From: Dysgonomonadaceae bacterium zrk40
GTDB taxonomy: Bacteria > Bacteroidota > Bacteroidia > Bacteroidales > Dysgonomonadaceae
Length of the DNA: 64,000 bases
Direction of reading: 5' to 3'
Assembly (NCBI GenBank): GCA_016916535.1
Contig: CP070276.1
Coordinates: 2,992,351-3,056,350, forward strand
How positions within the stretch are numbered: the stretch's first letter is position 1; each line of letters begins with the position of its first letter. A program made the position numbers and the translations under genes. The notes beneath the pieces were generated by a model, which saw only the letters and a program-made list of their open reading frames with translations, did not search any database and was not told the origin of the DNA. Below are positions 53,647-63,776 of the stretch, in pieces.

Positions 53647-54618
53647 ATGAAAGAACTGGTTTCGCATATTGAGTTTCTGCTGCATGATTACAATTGTGTG
53701 ATCATCCCCGGCTTCGGTGGATTTGTGGTCAACAATTTACCTGCCCGTAGAGACGGCATCGCAACGTTCCACCCTCCCGTTAGCGAGTTGGTTTTCAACC
53801 GTTACCTCACCCACAACGACGGCCTCCTGGCGCAATCGTTCATGAAGCGTGAGTCAATCCCCTTCGAGGCGGCAATGCAGAAAATTGAACATGCCGTTCA
53901 GGAGATGTTAAGAGAGCTGAGAGAGAGGAAAAAGATTGAATTGGGTGCTCTTGGTCAGTTTGAGATGAACAGTGACAAACAGTTTGTCTACAAGCCGACA
54001 GCCTACGTTCAACCGCTGTACTTCGGCCTGAAAACTGCATCCCTGAAACCGCTGGTTCAGATGCAGCCCTCTACGGTAAAATCCCAGGAGGAACGGAAAT
54101 CACCCCGTCTGCGGACTGTAGGCATCACTGCTGCTGCCGCTGCCATCCTGTTGCTGCTGATGTTCCTGCTGCCGGTGGGTGATCGCACCATCGTACACCA
54201 GTCCGCACAGATCATCTCCGAAATGGATCTTTTCGGTGGTCGTCCCCATCAGCTTAAAAGTGATGAAGCAACAACCGAAACGGGTGTGGCAGAAGAATTG
54301 ACTGACGGGACAGAGGTGTCAGCACTACAAGAACCGGTTGATGAAGCTACTGTTGCCGAACCTGAGATCATGGTGGCCAATGAGCAGATGCCGCGCTACT
54401 ATATCATCGTGGGTGTATACGAAGTGAAAGAGGTGGCAGAGAAGATGATGGAGAACCTGATGGATGGAGGCTTCTCAGAGAGAGGATGGATGAAACGTCC
54501 CGGACGTATTGACGTGTATGCTGCTTCCTTTTCCAATAGGGAGGAGGCAGAGGATACACTGAGGAAGATACACTTGGAATACCCTGCTTACAGGGAAGCT
54601 TGGATCTTAAAACGATAG
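53647..54618 (+). CDS. CCDC81-like HU-domain protein with SPOR domain
   Basis: 323 aa. The N-terminal 125 residues match the paired prokaryotic HU-like domains (HIEFLLHDYNCVIIPGFGGFVVN, IELGALGQFEMNSDKQFVYKP). One transmembrane segment lies at about 157-178 (AAAAILLLLMFLLPV). A C-terminal SPOR domain (YYIIVGVYEVKEVAEKMMENL, about 255-323) binds denuded peptidoglycan at division sites. So it may link nucleoid-type folds to the envelope. Confidence 0.88.
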   Translation: MKELVSHIEFLLHDYNCVIIPGFGGFVVNNLPARRDGIATFHPPVSELVFNRYLTHNDGLLAQSFMKRESIPFEAAMQKIEHAVQEMLRELRERKKIELGALGQFEMNSDKQFVYKPTAYVQPLYFGLKTASLKPLVQMQPSTVKSQEERKSPRLRTVGITAAAAAILLLLMFLLPVGDRTIVHQSAQIISEMDLFGGRPHQLKSDEATTETGVAEELTDGTEVSALQEPVDEATVAEPEIMVANEQMPRYYIIVGVYEVKEVAEKMMENLMDGGFSERGWMKRPGRIDVYAASFSNREEAEDTLRKIHLEYPAYREAWILKR

Positions 54619-54744
54619 ATGATTATGTCATTCAAAAGCAATGTGATTGCAGGTTTTCTGCTCTATTGGGTGTGCCAGATGTACAAGGCACGAAGAAAGT
54701 TGGTTCCCCCGGTTGACAGGTATCGCTTTCCTGATTTTCAGTGA
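54619..54744 (+). CDS. 41-residue small protein
   Basis: ATG directly follows the SPOR gene stop; ends at TGA 54742-54744. A hydrophobic stretch (NVIAGFLLYWVCQMY) precedes a basic tail. The coding reading is supported only by its tight spacing and terminator downstream. Confidence 0.5.
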   Translation: MIMSFKSNVIAGFLLYWVCQMYKARRKLVPPVDRYRFPDFQ

Positions 54745-54759
54745 AATATTAAATTAAAA

Positions 54760-54790
54760 CCCCGGCTTCAGTGAGAGGCTGGGGCTTTTT
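54760..54790 (+). terminator. Intrinsic terminator
   Basis: CCCCGGCTTC and GAGGCTGGGG pair around AGTGA, followed by CTTTTT. Confidence 0.8.
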
Positions 54791-54811
54791 CAAAAGAAAA
54801 CAACCCGTAAA

Positions 54812-55678
54812 ATGAAAAGAACTACACTGTTAATAGCTACACTCTTTCTCGCAGTCGGTCTGCTCTACCCGAGGGAGATTCGTCTTCTTACCATTGGAAA
54901 CAGTTTCTCCGATGATGCAGTGGAACACTACCTTCACGGTCTCGTGGCGGCTGAAGGCGATACCATCGTGATCGGAAACATGTATATTGGCGGCTGCTCA
55001 CTCGAAACACACAGCAACAATGCTTTAAATGATGCTCCTGCATACTCCTATCGAAAAATAGTTGATGGCGTTAAAAGTGTTGAAGCCAACTATAAACTTT
55101 CAGATGCACTTGCCGACGAGGAGTGGGATTATATCTCTTTTCAACAGGTCAGCTCTTTGTCTGGACGATTCGAAACCTTCTTTCCCTATCTCTCTTTCTT
55201 GATGGACTACGCGAGGGAACATGCCGGAAGAGAGGATCTCACATTTATCCTCCATGCCACATGGGCCTATGCAGGCGACTCTAAACATCCGGGATTCGCC
55301 AATTATGACAATGATCAGCTCACAATGTATAACGCCATGGTGGATGCCACCAGCCGTGTGGCAAAAACTGCCTACATTGACATCATTGTTCCTGCCGGTA
55401 CAGCCATTCAAAACGGACGCACCAGTAGTTTGGGAGACACCTTTTGCCGGGATGGCTACCACCTGGAACTGAACTATGGCAGGTATACCGCTTCCTGTGC
55501 CTGGTATGAGGTGCTCTTCGGTAAATCGGTGGTGGGCAACAGCTACCTCCCCGAAACAATCACTCCCGGTCAGGCGCTGATTGCGCAGTTGTCAGCTCAC
55601 TTCGCGGTACGCAAACCGTTCGAGGTTTCTTCCGTGATAGTGTGTGATACTCCCCAACGGGTGGCTGATGCCTCCTGA
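54812..55678 (+). CDS. DUF4886 (SGNH-like) secreted protein
   Basis: 288 aa, signal peptide over the first about 20 residues. LLTIGNSFSDDAVEHYLHGLV and YIGGCSLETHSNNA are the marks of DUF4886, related to GDSL/SGNH hydrolases; the late GDTFCRDGYHLE supplies the D-x-x-H pair. Probably an extracytoplasmic esterase; substrate unknown. Confidence 0.85.
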   Translation: MKRTTLLIATLFLAVGLLYPREIRLLTIGNSFSDDAVEHYLHGLVAAEGDTIVIGNMYIGGCSLETHSNNALNDAPAYSYRKIVDGVKSVEANYKLSDALADEEWDYISFQQVSSLSGRFETFFPYLSFLMDYAREHAGREDLTFILHATWAYAGDSKHPGFANYDNDQLTMYNAMVDATSRVAKTAYIDIIVPAGTAIQNGRTSSLGDTFCRDGYHLELNYGRYTASCAWYEVLFGKSVVGNSYLPETITPGQALIAQLSAHFAVRKPFEVSSVIVCDTPQRVADAS

Positions 55679-55710
55679 TCAACAAATCACTTTTACCAGG
55701 ATTCTATTCA

Positions 55711-56946
55711 ATGAAGAGAAAAGAATACGAAGCTCATTTGCTTCACAAGGATTATCCCAAATCGGACCCTTACGGCTCGTTGTCGATGCCGGTATACCAT
55801 ACCCTCGCATATGAGTTTGCAACGGCTGCAGAGATGGAAGATGCCTTCTGTGGCCGCACTACTGAGCATACTTATTCACGGGTGACCAACCCAACTGTGC
55901 AGCATTTTGAAGAGCGGGTGAAAGAGATTACCGGGGCACATGGGGTCACCGCCCTTAACTCCGGCATGGCTGCCATCAGCAACACCTTCATTACCCTGGC
56001 GTGGAGCGGCAGTAACATAGTCACCTCTCGCCACCTCTTCGGTAACACTTACTCTTTCTTCGTCAACACACTGGCAGCCTTTGGTGTGGAGGTACGCTTC
56101 TGCGATCTTACCAACCCGGAGGAGGTGGCTGCTAATATCGATGGCCGGAGCTGTGCCCTCTTCGTGGAGGTGATCTCCAACCCGCAGATGGAGGTGGCGG
56201 ATCTGGATGCGCTCAGCAGCGTGGCACACGGGATGGGGGTACCAGTGGTGGCCGATACCACGTTGATTCCTTTCTCCCACTTTGCTGCTGCCGACTTCGG
56301 GGTCGACATCGAGGTGGTCTCCAGCACCAAGTATGTCTCCGGTGGGGCAACCAGCCTGGGGGGACTGATCATCGACCATGGACGGTTCGACTGGAGCCGG
56401 TCGCCACGTTTGCAATCACTGGCGGGTGACACTCCCTCTGCCTTTCATCTCAAACTGAGACGGGAGATACACCGCAACCTGGGGGCATATATGACTCCGG
56501 AGGTGGCCTACCAGCAGTCGCTGGGACTGGAAACATTGCCGGTGCGTTACAACCGCCATGCCTCTACCTGCGCTGCTCTTGCGGAACAATTTGTTACTCT
56601 GCCCGGAATAGCTGGTGTAAACTATACCGGACTCCCGGACAACCGCTTCCATGAGGTGAGCTGCCGTCAATTTGGGGATCTTCATGGTGCGATGCTCACT
56701 TTCGACCTGGGGTCGAGGGAGGAGTGCTTTCAATTCCTGGACCGGCTCAGGCTGATCCGCCGTGCCACCAACCTGTTCGACAATCGCTCACTGATCCTCC
56801 ATCCCGCCAGCACCATCTATGGTTCTTTCACACCGGAACAGCGGGAATCGATGGACATCAAAGAAACCACGCTCCGCCTGTCGGTGGGACTGGAGAGCGT
56901 GGAATCGTTGCTGGATGATATCAGGCAGGCTTTAAGCTATTTGTAA
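55711..56946 (+). CDS. Cys/Met-metabolism PLP enzyme (trans-sulfuration type)
   Basis: 411 aa. YSRVTNPTVQHFEERV, ALNSGMAAIS, the PLP-lysine block VVSSTKYVSGGATSLGG and the late SLGLETLPVRYNRH place it among cystathionine gamma-lyase/synthase and O-acetylhomoserine sulfhydrylases. Facing cysK, so probably part of sulfur amino-acid metabolism. The exact reaction cannot be read from the sequence. Confidence 0.88.
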   Translation: MKRKEYEAHLLHKDYPKSDPYGSLSMPVYHTLAYEFATAAEMEDAFCGRTTEHTYSRVTNPTVQHFEERVKEITGAHGVTALNSGMAAISNTFITLAWSGSNIVTSRHLFGNTYSFFVNTLAAFGVEVRFCDLTNPEEVAANIDGRSCALFVEVISNPQMEVADLDALSSVAHGMGVPVVADTTLIPFSHFAAADFGVDIEVVSSTKYVSGGATSLGGLIIDHGRFDWSRSPRLQSLAGDTPSAFHLKLRREIHRNLGAYMTPEVAYQQSLGLETLPVRYNRHASTCAALAEQFVTLPGIAGVNYTGLPDNRFHEVSCRQFGDLHGAMLTFDLGSREECFQFLDRLRLIRRATNLFDNRSLILHPASTIYGSFTPEQRESMDIKETTLRLSVGLESVESLLDDIRQALSYL

Positions 56947-56985
56947 TAAGCTATCAGCCCATCATCAATTATTTTTCTACTCTCA

Positions 56986-57933
56986 TTAAAGAGGGTACTC
57001 GTCAAAGGCGTATAGCAGGGTAGAGAGGTAGCGTTCTCCCGTATCGGGCAGGATCACCACGATTTTTTTACCTGCATTTTCCGCTTTCTGTGCCAGCTGA
57101 AGGGCCGCGGCGACTGCGGCTCCCGAAGAGATGCCGGCGAGCAGTCCCTCACGTGAGGCCAGCTTCCTGCCGGTACGAATTGCATCATCATTGCTGACGG
57201 TGAGCACCTTGTCAATTACCCGGCTGTTGTAAGTGTCCGGAATGAATCCCGCACCGATGCCCTGTATCTTGTGGGGACCGGGAAGGCCTCCTGAGAGCAC
57301 AGGTGAGTCGGCCGGCTCAACAGCATAGACCTTGATGGCCGGGTTAAGCTCCTTCAGTCGCTTGCCGGCACCACTGGCAGTGCCGCCGGTTCCGATGCCG
57401 CTCACCAGAATGTCCACCTTGCCATCTGTGTCGCGCCAAATCTCCTCACCGGTTGTGCGGTAGTGTACCTCAGGGTTGGCAGGGTTCTGGAACTGCTGCA
57501 GGATCACCGCGTCAGAAAGTTGACTTTTCAGGCTCTCTGCTTTGGCAATGGCACCCTTCATGCCTTCGGGACCGGGCGTCAGCACCAACTCGGCACCAAG
57601 TGCCTTCAGCAGGTTCCTCCGCTCGAGGCTCATTGTCTCAGGCATGGTGAGAATGAGTCGGTATTGTTTGATGGTGGCTACGAACGCCAGTCCAATGCCG
57701 GTATTGCCACTGGTGGGTTCAATAATGACCGAGCCGGGTCTCAAAACTCCCCGCTTTTCGGCATCTTCCACCATGGACAGAGCGATGCGGTCCTTTACAC
57801 TCCCTTGGGGATTGAAGCTCTCCAGCTTGGCGATGATCTCTGCCTTTACTCCTTCGGATGCTTCCAAACGGTTAAGACGCAACAGCGGGGTGTTGCCTAC
57901 CAAATCTGTCAATTTCTCTGCAATCTTTGTCAT
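56986..57933 (-). CDS. cysK: Cysteine synthase A
   Basis: 315 aa. PLP-lysine in [14 protein letters not shown] (about residue 45), [27 protein letters not shown] and the C-terminal [12 protein letters not shown] are all present. It makes cysteine from O-acetylserine and sulfide. Confidence 0.95.
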   Translation of the reverse strand: MTKIAEKLTDLVGNTPLLRLNRLEASEGVKAEIIAKLESFNPQGSVKDRIALSMVEDAEKRGVLRPGSVIIEPTSGNTGIGLAFVATIKQYRLILTMPETMSLERRNLLKALGAELVLTPGPEGMKGAIAKAESLKSQLSDAVILQQFQNPANPEVHYRTTGEEIWRDTDGKVDILVSGIGTGGTASGAGKRLKELNPAIKVYAVEPADSPVLSGGLPGPHKIQGIGAGFIPDTYNSRVIDKVLTVSNDDAIRTGRKLASREGLLAGISSGAAVAAALQLAQKAENAGKKIVVILPDTGERYLSTLLYAFDEYPL

Positions 57934-58040
57934 ATTTTCTCTGTGTTATTAATTTTTTGACAAAGTTAGGGGGTTGCACCATCGAATGAAATAGCACATT
58001 TGTGTTATTTTTTCCAAAAAGGAATGAGAATTGATTACTT

Positions 58041-58715
58041 TTGTGGATCAGAAAGTCTAAAATGAAACATGTAACACATATATTCCTTGCCGATAACCAG
58101 GATATCACCCGCCGGGGTGTGATGGCCCTGCTGGAGGAGCTGTTGAGTGAGGTGGTGATTGAGGAGGTGGCAGATTACCGTACGCTGCAGGTATTGTTGC
58201 GGCGTTTTCCCCGCTCAGTGGTGGTGGTCGACTATGCACTGTTCGACTTTCAGTCGCTCTCACAGTTGCTCAACATGAAAAGTGGTGCTGCTGAAAGCTC
58301 TTGGCTGCTTTTTTCCGACGAGCCGGAGGGTCAGTTTCTGCGTCGCCTGCTGCTGGCCGATCCTACTATCAGCGTTGTGACCAAACAGGATCGCCTGGAA
58401 GTGGTCAGGGAGGCTCTTCAGGCGGTTAGCTACGGGGAGTGCTACCATTGTGAATATGCCGAATCGGTATTAGAGGAGGGGGTAATGCCTAAAAAGACAG
58501 CCGATCCGCTCACCCCTGCCGAGAAGAATGTGCTGCGGGAGATCGCTTTGGGCAAAACCACCAAGGAGATCGCCATCGAGAAGCATCTCAGCTTCCATAC
58601 GGTGAACGCGCACCGCCGGAACATCTACCGCAAGCTGGGAGTTAACAGCCTCAGTGAGGTTACCCGCTATGCGCTGCAGGCCGGGTTGGCAGACCCTGTG
58701 GAATATTATATTTAG
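58041..58715 (+). CDS. LuxR-family response regulator
   Basis: 224 aa. Receiver domain with acidic pair in FLADNQDITRRG, phospho-acceptor D in VVVVDYALFD (about residue 57) and K in SVVTKQDR; C-terminal LuxR helix-turn-helix (LTPAEKNVLREIALGKTTKEIAIEKHLSFHTVNAHRRNIYRKLG). No sensor kinase nearby. Its stop overlaps the end of the converging gene by 4 bp. Confidence 0.92.
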   Translation: MWIRKSKMKHVTHIFLADNQDITRRGVMALLEELLSEVVIEEVADYRTLQVLLRRFPRSVVVVDYALFDFQSLSQLLNMKSGAAESSWLLFSDEPEGQFLRRLLLADPTISVVTKQDRLEVVREALQAVSYGECYHCEYAESVLEEGVMPKKTADPLTPAEKNVLREIALGKTTKEIAIEKHLSFHTVNAHRRNIYRKLGVNSLSEVTRYALQAGLADPVEYYI

Positions 58716-59635
58716 GGGCGCTCATAGCGGACATAGGCAATCTGGCGACCGTCTGGCGACCAGCTATGTACGTTCAGCGATCCCTGTCCACCGTAGAAGA
58801 CCGGTGTCAGGTCACGACTCTTACCACTCTCCGTATCGAGCAGTCTTATCTTCACGTCTTTCCCAAAGGGGTGTCCACCCTGCTGATCTTCCAGGTAGGA
58901 GATAAAAACTACTCTACGGTTGTCCGGGCCTGGGTGAGGGAACCAGTTGTCGTACTCGTCGAAGGTGAGTTGTTCCTGCCCACTGCCGTCGGGTCGCATC
59001 CGGTAGATATGCATTCGGCCTGTGCGGTGGCTGTTGAAATAGATCCATTGCCCGTCGTAGCTGTACTCGGGACCGTCATCGAGTCCCTTGGTATCGGTCA
59101 GCTGTACCTCCTCATCACGGATGGTGTGGGCCTTCCAGACATCCCACTCCCCATTTCGCATCGCGCAGTAGACTACCCACTCGTTGTCGGGGCTGATGCC
59201 GTGCCAGTAACTCGGATTATTGGATGTGATCAAACGGGGCACACCTCCCTGTGCTGGCAGGATAAAGATACGTGAGTTGCCACCAGCAGAGGAGACCCGA
59301 TCATCGTTGTGACTCACTATCAGCCAGCGGCCATCGAAGGAGAGGCCATGGTCGTTGTTGCAGTTGTCGGCGAAACCGGTGTTGATGACCCCCTGCTTTT
59401 TACCATTCACCGATATTTTTTCCAGAAGACCGTCAGCGTTGATGATCAGGTAGCTGCCATCGCGCGACCAGTTGGGAGCTTCAAAGTGACGTTTTTCATG
59501 CAGAATGATTTTTTCGCTTCCGGTTTCAACATCCAACAGCACCAATTCACTGGTCACAGGATCACTGTGCTGTGCGGCTACGTTTGATATTAAGGACATG
59601 GCAGCAGTAAGTAAAATTAATAATTTCATTTTCAT
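58712..59635 (-). CDS. Secreted WD40/TolB-like beta-propeller protein
   Basis: 307 aa from MKMKLLILL with a signal peptide ending VAAQ; the longer upstream reading overlaps hemH and is not likely. Repeated blades (FEAPNWSRDGSYLIINADG, WSPDGRQIAYVRYE, DDGPEYSYDGQWIYFNSHRTG) mark a TolB-type propeller. The start overlaps the hemH stop (ATGA), so it is cotranscribed. Confidence 0.88.
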   Translation of the reverse strand: MKMKLLILLTAAMSLISNVAAQHSDPVTSELVLLDVETGSEKIILHEKRHFEAPNWSRDGSYLIINADGLLEKISVNGKKQGVINTGFADNCNNDHGLSFDGRWLIVSHNDDRVSSAGGNSRIFILPAQGGVPRLITSNNPSYWHGISPDNEWVVYCAMRNGEWDVWKAHTIRDEEVQLTDTKGLDDGPEYSYDGQWIYFNSHRTGRMHIYRMRPDGSGQEQLTFDEYDNWFPHPGPDNRRVVFISYLEDQQGGHPFGKDVKIRLLDTESGKSRDLTPVFYGGQGSLNVHSWSPDGRQIAYVRYERP

Positions 59636-60612
59636 TGGTGTGGGTGTGTTGGTTTTTCCACGATCTTCCAGATGGCTTCCACCCAACTGTTGTTGTCGTT
59701 GAGTGAAGGGATAAAAGTGAATTTTTCCCCTCCGGCATCCATGAAAAGCTTTCGTGCTTCGATATCGATGTCGTAAAGAGTTTCCATGTTGTCGATGGGG
59801 AAACCGGGTGCAATCACTGCCACTTTTTTCCATCCCAGCTTGGGTAAATCGCCAATATCTTTATTCAGAAATGGTTTCAGCCATTTACTACCTCTCTGGG
59901 AGGAGTAGAAGAGGAAGGTGTCATGCGGATTAATGCCCGTAGCCTTACAGAAGAGATGGTTGGTCTCTTTCAGTTGATAGACATAGTCATACTCCTTTCC
60001 CTTTCGCCAGGCGGCAGCTACCTGCGTCACCGGCAAACTGTGGTAGGTGAATACCAGTTTGTCGATGCCTTCAAGGTAGGGGCGTGCCTGGTTGGTCAGC
60101 GCCTCAATAAAGGCAGGATGGTTGTAATAGGGCTCCACGAACCTGAGACGGAAGGAGTGGGGTCGGCTGAAAAAGATTCGCCCGATCGCCTCTTTCATGG
60201 TTTCAGTTGTCGACTGGGCATAGTGGGGATAGAGTGGAAAGATCACCACCTCATGGAGTAAGGGGCACTTGCGTTCAAGCTCTTTGAAAGCATGCAACAG
60301 ATCAGGTTCTCCATATCGCATGGCGATTTCTACAGCGATATTTTTTTTATTCTCCAACGTGGTTGCAAGTTGCTGCATGTGATACAACAGAGGAGAGAGC
60401 TTAGGTTCCTCCTTGCGCCAAATCAGGTTGTACTTTGCCGCAGATTTGCTGGCTGAAAGGGGGGCGATGATTTTTCGGGCAAGTAACGAGGAAAACTTAG
60501 GCGAAAGACCGGTGACGTAGGGATCTGACAACATGTCGCCGATGAATCGTCTGACGTCTGCCTTGTTGTTCCCGGCCGGAGTGCCTAAGTTGACCAGTAA
60601 AATACCTCTCAT
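59632..60612 (-). CDS. hemH: Ferrochelatase
   Basis: 326 aa. MRGILLVNLGTP start, the metal-ligand His in FTYHSLP and the late Glu in DAGGEKFTFIPSLND are the family marks. It inserts Fe(II) into protoporphyrin IX, the last step of haem synthesis. Confidence 0.95.
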   Translation of the reverse strand: MRGILLVNLGTPAGNNKADVRRFIGDMLSDPYVTGLSPKFSSLLARKIIAPLSASKSAAKYNLIWRKEEPKLSPLLYHMQQLATTLENKKNIAVEIAMRYGEPDLLHAFKELERKCPLLHEVVIFPLYPHYAQSTTETMKEAIGRIFFSRPHSFRLRFVEPYYNHPAFIEALTNQARPYLEGIDKLVFTYHSLPVTQVAAAWRKGKEYDYVYQLKETNHLFCKATGINPHDTFLFYSSQRGSKWLKPFLNKDIGDLPKLGWKKVAVIAPGFPIDNMETLYDIDIEARKLFMDAGGEKFTFIPSLNDNNSWVEAIWKIVEKPTHPHQ

Positions 60613-60662
60613 AAACGGTGTTTTGTATCTTCTATAGGTTTTGTTGCTACCGTCAAATGCGG

Positions 60663-61682
60663 CTATTCAATATATGTCTCCAACAGTCTTGTTGTTCCCT
60701 CAGGGATAAGGGTTACACTGACTGTATTGGCCGGTATCAGGATCGTTTCTCCTTGACTGAACGTAACCTCATTCTGATTGTTGTCACGTAAGGTGATGCT
60801 ACCCTCCATGCAGATATAGATTACGAATGAGTCGAGCGATGCAAAATTGCGCTCCATCGGCCGATCGATTTCCAACAGGTGGGTAGTGAAGTAGGGGCAA
60901 GTGACGAGCTTCACCGGATGGTTCTGGTTTTTATCGTAAGCTGTCTTGTATGAATCGTACAGGTTGAAGTCTATGGCATCTTTCGCAAGTTCGGTGTGTA
61001 ACTCCCTGGGATTGCCGGAAGCATCCCTGCGGTTATAATCAAAGATACGATAAGTGACATCTGATGTCTGTTGAATCTCGGCGATGAAGCAGCCGGCACC
61101 GATGGCGTGGACTCTCCCTGCCGGCAGGAAAAAGAGATCTCCCTGTTTCACATCATGCTTCTTTAGCTTATCGGTGAATGTATTGTTTTGTATCGTCTGA
61201 ATGTATTCATCGGGGGTGATCTGTTGGTCGAACCCGGAATAGAGAAATGCGCCCGGTGCGGCATGAATCACATACCACATCTCAGTCTTCCCGAATGAGT
61301 CATGTCGCTCCTTGGCCAGGCGATCGTCAGGATGCACCTGGATTGAGAGGTCATCACGGGCATCGATGAATTTGATCAACAGGGGGAAAGTGTTGCCAAA
61401 ACGGGCGTAATTTTTTTTGCCCACCAGTTGTTCTTTGGTTCGCTCAAGTAGTTTGTCGAGCGATTCACCCGCGAGCGGTCCATTGGCAACAACCGATACG
61501 CTGTGGGGTACACCTGATATTTCCCAACTTTCGCCAATACCGTCTTGTACTGGTTTGATCTGTTTGAAGCGACAGATGTCAGATCCTCCCCAGATCACCG
61601 ATTTGAGGATTGGTTTGAATATAAGTGGATAGAGCCTGTTGTTCTCTGTTGTTTTTTGATTGATGTTTTGATTCGTTGACAT
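60663..61682 (-). CDS. manA: Mannose-6-phosphate isomerase
   Basis: 339 aa from MSTNQNIN; an upstream in-frame start would overlap the glgB-side intergenic region. Zinc ligands appear in SIQVHPDDRLA, GKTEMWYV and GRVHAIGAG. Class I type. Interconverts mannose-6-P and fructose-6-P. Confidence 0.92.
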   Translation of the reverse strand: MSTNQNINQKTTENNRLYPLIFKPILKSVIWGGSDICRFKQIKPVQDGIGESWEISGVPHSVSVVANGPLAGESLDKLLERTKEQLVGKKNYARFGNTFPLLIKFIDARDDLSIQVHPDDRLAKERHDSFGKTEMWYVIHAAPGAFLYSGFDQQITPDEYIQTIQNNTFTDKLKKHDVKQGDLFFLPAGRVHAIGAGCFIAEIQQTSDVTYRIFDYNRRDASGNPRELHTELAKDAIDFNLYDSYKTAYDKNQNHPVKLVTCPYFTTHLLEIDRPMERNFASLDSFVIYICMEGSITLRDNNQNEVTFSQGETILIPANTVSVTLIPEGTTRLLETYIE

Positions 61683-61738
61683 AATTCGTTTGTTCACTGT
61701 TTGAATCTTTGATCCGGATCTGTTTTTGTTGTGGACGA

Positions 61739-63745
61739 TCAGCTGTATCTCATTACGAAGGCAGTCCTGGCGGGTAGATACAATTTGAGCCATCCCTTGT
61801 TGCCCGGTGCATAAAGGGGATCATACTGCGTAAAATGATGAATCGAATCATCATTCAGTCCGAAACCGCCAAATGCCTTGTCATCGGTATCCAGTATAAT
61901 CTGATATTTACCCTGGGGAACCAGTATGCCGTAATCGCTGTATGATTTCTGCGGGTGAAAATTGAATACGAAGAGCAGGTCGTCACGCATGTATGCCAGG
62001 ATGTTGTCATCATCCTTGTCCCAGATTTTCACCAGCTGTGTGGATTGGAAATCAGGAACGGAACGGATGAGATGGATCATTGCCTTGTCAAAGTCCCCCA
62101 GCTCATGGTACTTCAGATTCTGGTCGTCAGCCAGGTTCCACTGGCGACGGGCATAACGGTAGGACCAGTTGTTCCCCTCACGAGGGAAGTCGATCCACTC
62201 GGGGTGACCGAACTCATTCCCCATGAAGTTGAGGTAGCCCCCGTTGATGGTGGTAGCCGTGACCAGTCTAATCATCTTGTGCAGCGCGAGGCCGCGGTCC
62301 ACGGTTAAAGAACTGCTTATAAGCTTGGACATGAACCAGTACATGTCGGCATCGATCAGGCGGAAGATAATGGTCTTGTCGCCCACAAGTGCCTGGTCGT
62401 GGCTCTCGGCATAGGAGATGGTTTTCTCATCGGTACGCCTGTTGGTGGTTTCCCACCAGATGGCGGAGGGGTGCCACTCCTCATCCTTCTTCTCCTTGAT
62501 CAGTTTGATCCAGAAGTCGGGAATGTTCATCGCCATGCGGTAGTCGAAGCCGTACCCCCCTGCCTCGGTGGGCATCGCCAGTCCCGGCATGCCGCTCACC
62601 TCCTCAGCGATGGTGATTGCATCGGGGTTGACCTCGTGTATCAGCTTGTTGGCCAGTGTCAGGTAGCATATGGCATCACCATCCTGTCCCGCATTGTAGT
62701 AGTCGCCGTAGTTGCTGAACGCTTCTCCCAGACCATGGCTGCGGTAGATCATTGAGGTGACTCCATCGAAGCGGAAGCCGTCGAAGCGGAACTCATCGAG
62801 CCAGTACTTGCAGTTGGAGAGAAGGAAGTGCAGCACCTCATCCTTACCGTAGTCAAAGCAGAGTGAATCCCACGCCTGGTGGTATCTTCTTTCCGGGTTG
62901 CTGTGGAAGTAGAGGTCGTACGACCCGTCCATCCGACCCAGTCCCTCCACCTCATTCTTCACCGCGTGGGAATGAACGATGTCCATGATCACGGCGATGC
63001 CCATCGCGTGAGCTGTGTCGATCAACTCGCGTAGCTCTTCGGGTGTGCCGTTGCGCGAAGAGGGGGCGAAGAAGCTGGAGACATGGTAGCCGAACGACCC
63101 GTAGTAGGGATGCTCCTGGATGGCCATGATCTGGATGGCGTTGTAGCCGTTCTCCTTCACCCGTGGCAGCACCTTTTCACGGAACTCATTGTAACTGCCC
63201 ACCTTCTCCTCTGCTGTTGACATTCCCACATGTGTCTCGTAGATCAGCAGGGGGGAGGTATCAGCCTTGAAGTGAGTGTTTCTGAACTGGTAGCGTTGTT
63301 CCGGTTCCCACACCTGTGCGCTGAAAAGGGTGGTTGTTTCGTCTTGCACCACCCGTTTTGCCCATGCGGGAATCCGCAAACCCGTACCGCCGGGCCAGGA
63401 GACATGTAACTTATAAAGGTCGCCATGGCTGATTCGTTCGGCAGGTATTTTCACCTCCCAGACGCCACCCTCTTTCTTTTTCAGGCGATAGGACTCCATC
63501 CGCTGCCACTGGTTAAAAGTGCCTGTCAGAAAGATCTCGGTGGCGTTGGGTGCCCACTCACGCAATACCCAACCTTCATCCGAACGGTGCAGTCCGAACC
63601 AAAGGTGGCCGGTGGCAAAGTCGGAGAGGGTGATCTTCCCTCCCTTTGTGAGATCGGTGAGGCGTTTCAGGTAATAGGAGTGGCGCCCTTCAATAGCTTC
63701 ATTGTAGGGAGCTAACCAGGGATCGTTCTTGATGATATCCAGCAT
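61739..63745 (-). CDS. glgB: 1,4-alpha-glucan branching enzyme
   Basis: 668 aa. CBM48 domain at the N-terminus, then GH13 with DIVHSHAVKNEVEG, FRFDGFRFDGVTSM (nucleophile D), AEEVSGMPG (acid E) and SYAESHDQALVGDK, and a C-terminal beta domain. The sequence is of the eukaryote-like branching enzyme type seen in Bacteroidota. It makes alpha-1,6 branches in glycogen. Confidence 0.95.
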   Translation of the reverse strand: MLDIIKNDPWLAPYNEAIEGRHSYYLKRLTDLTKGGKITLSDFATGHLWFGLHRSDEGWVLREWAPNATEIFLTGTFNQWQRMESYRLKKKEGGVWEVKIPAERISHGDLYKLHVSWPGGTGLRIPAWAKRVVQDETTTLFSAQVWEPEQRYQFRNTHFKADTSPLLIYETHVGMSTAEEKVGSYNEFREKVLPRVKENGYNAIQIMAIQEHPYYGSFGYHVSSFFAPSSRNGTPEELRELIDTAHAMGIAVIMDIVHSHAVKNEVEGLGRMDGSYDLYFHSNPERRYHQAWDSLCFDYGKDEVLHFLLSNCKYWLDEFRFDGFRFDGVTSMIYRSHGLGEAFSNYGDYYNAGQDGDAICYLTLANKLIHEVNPDAITIAEEVSGMPGLAMPTEAGGYGFDYRMAMNIPDFWIKLIKEKKDEEWHPSAIWWETTNRRTDEKTISYAESHDQALVGDKTIIFRLIDADMYWFMSKLISSSLTVDRGLALHKMIRLVTATTINGGYLNFMGNEFGHPEWIDFPREGNNWSYRYARRQWNLADDQNLKYHELGDFDKAMIHLIRSVPDFQSTQLVKIWDKDDDNILAYMRDDLLFVFNFHPQKSYSDYGILVPQGKYQIILDTDDKAFGGFGLNDDSIHHFTQYDPLYAPGNKGWLKLYLPARTAFVMRYS

Positions 63746-63776
63746 GGCGGAATGGTATTAATGGTATTAATTGGTG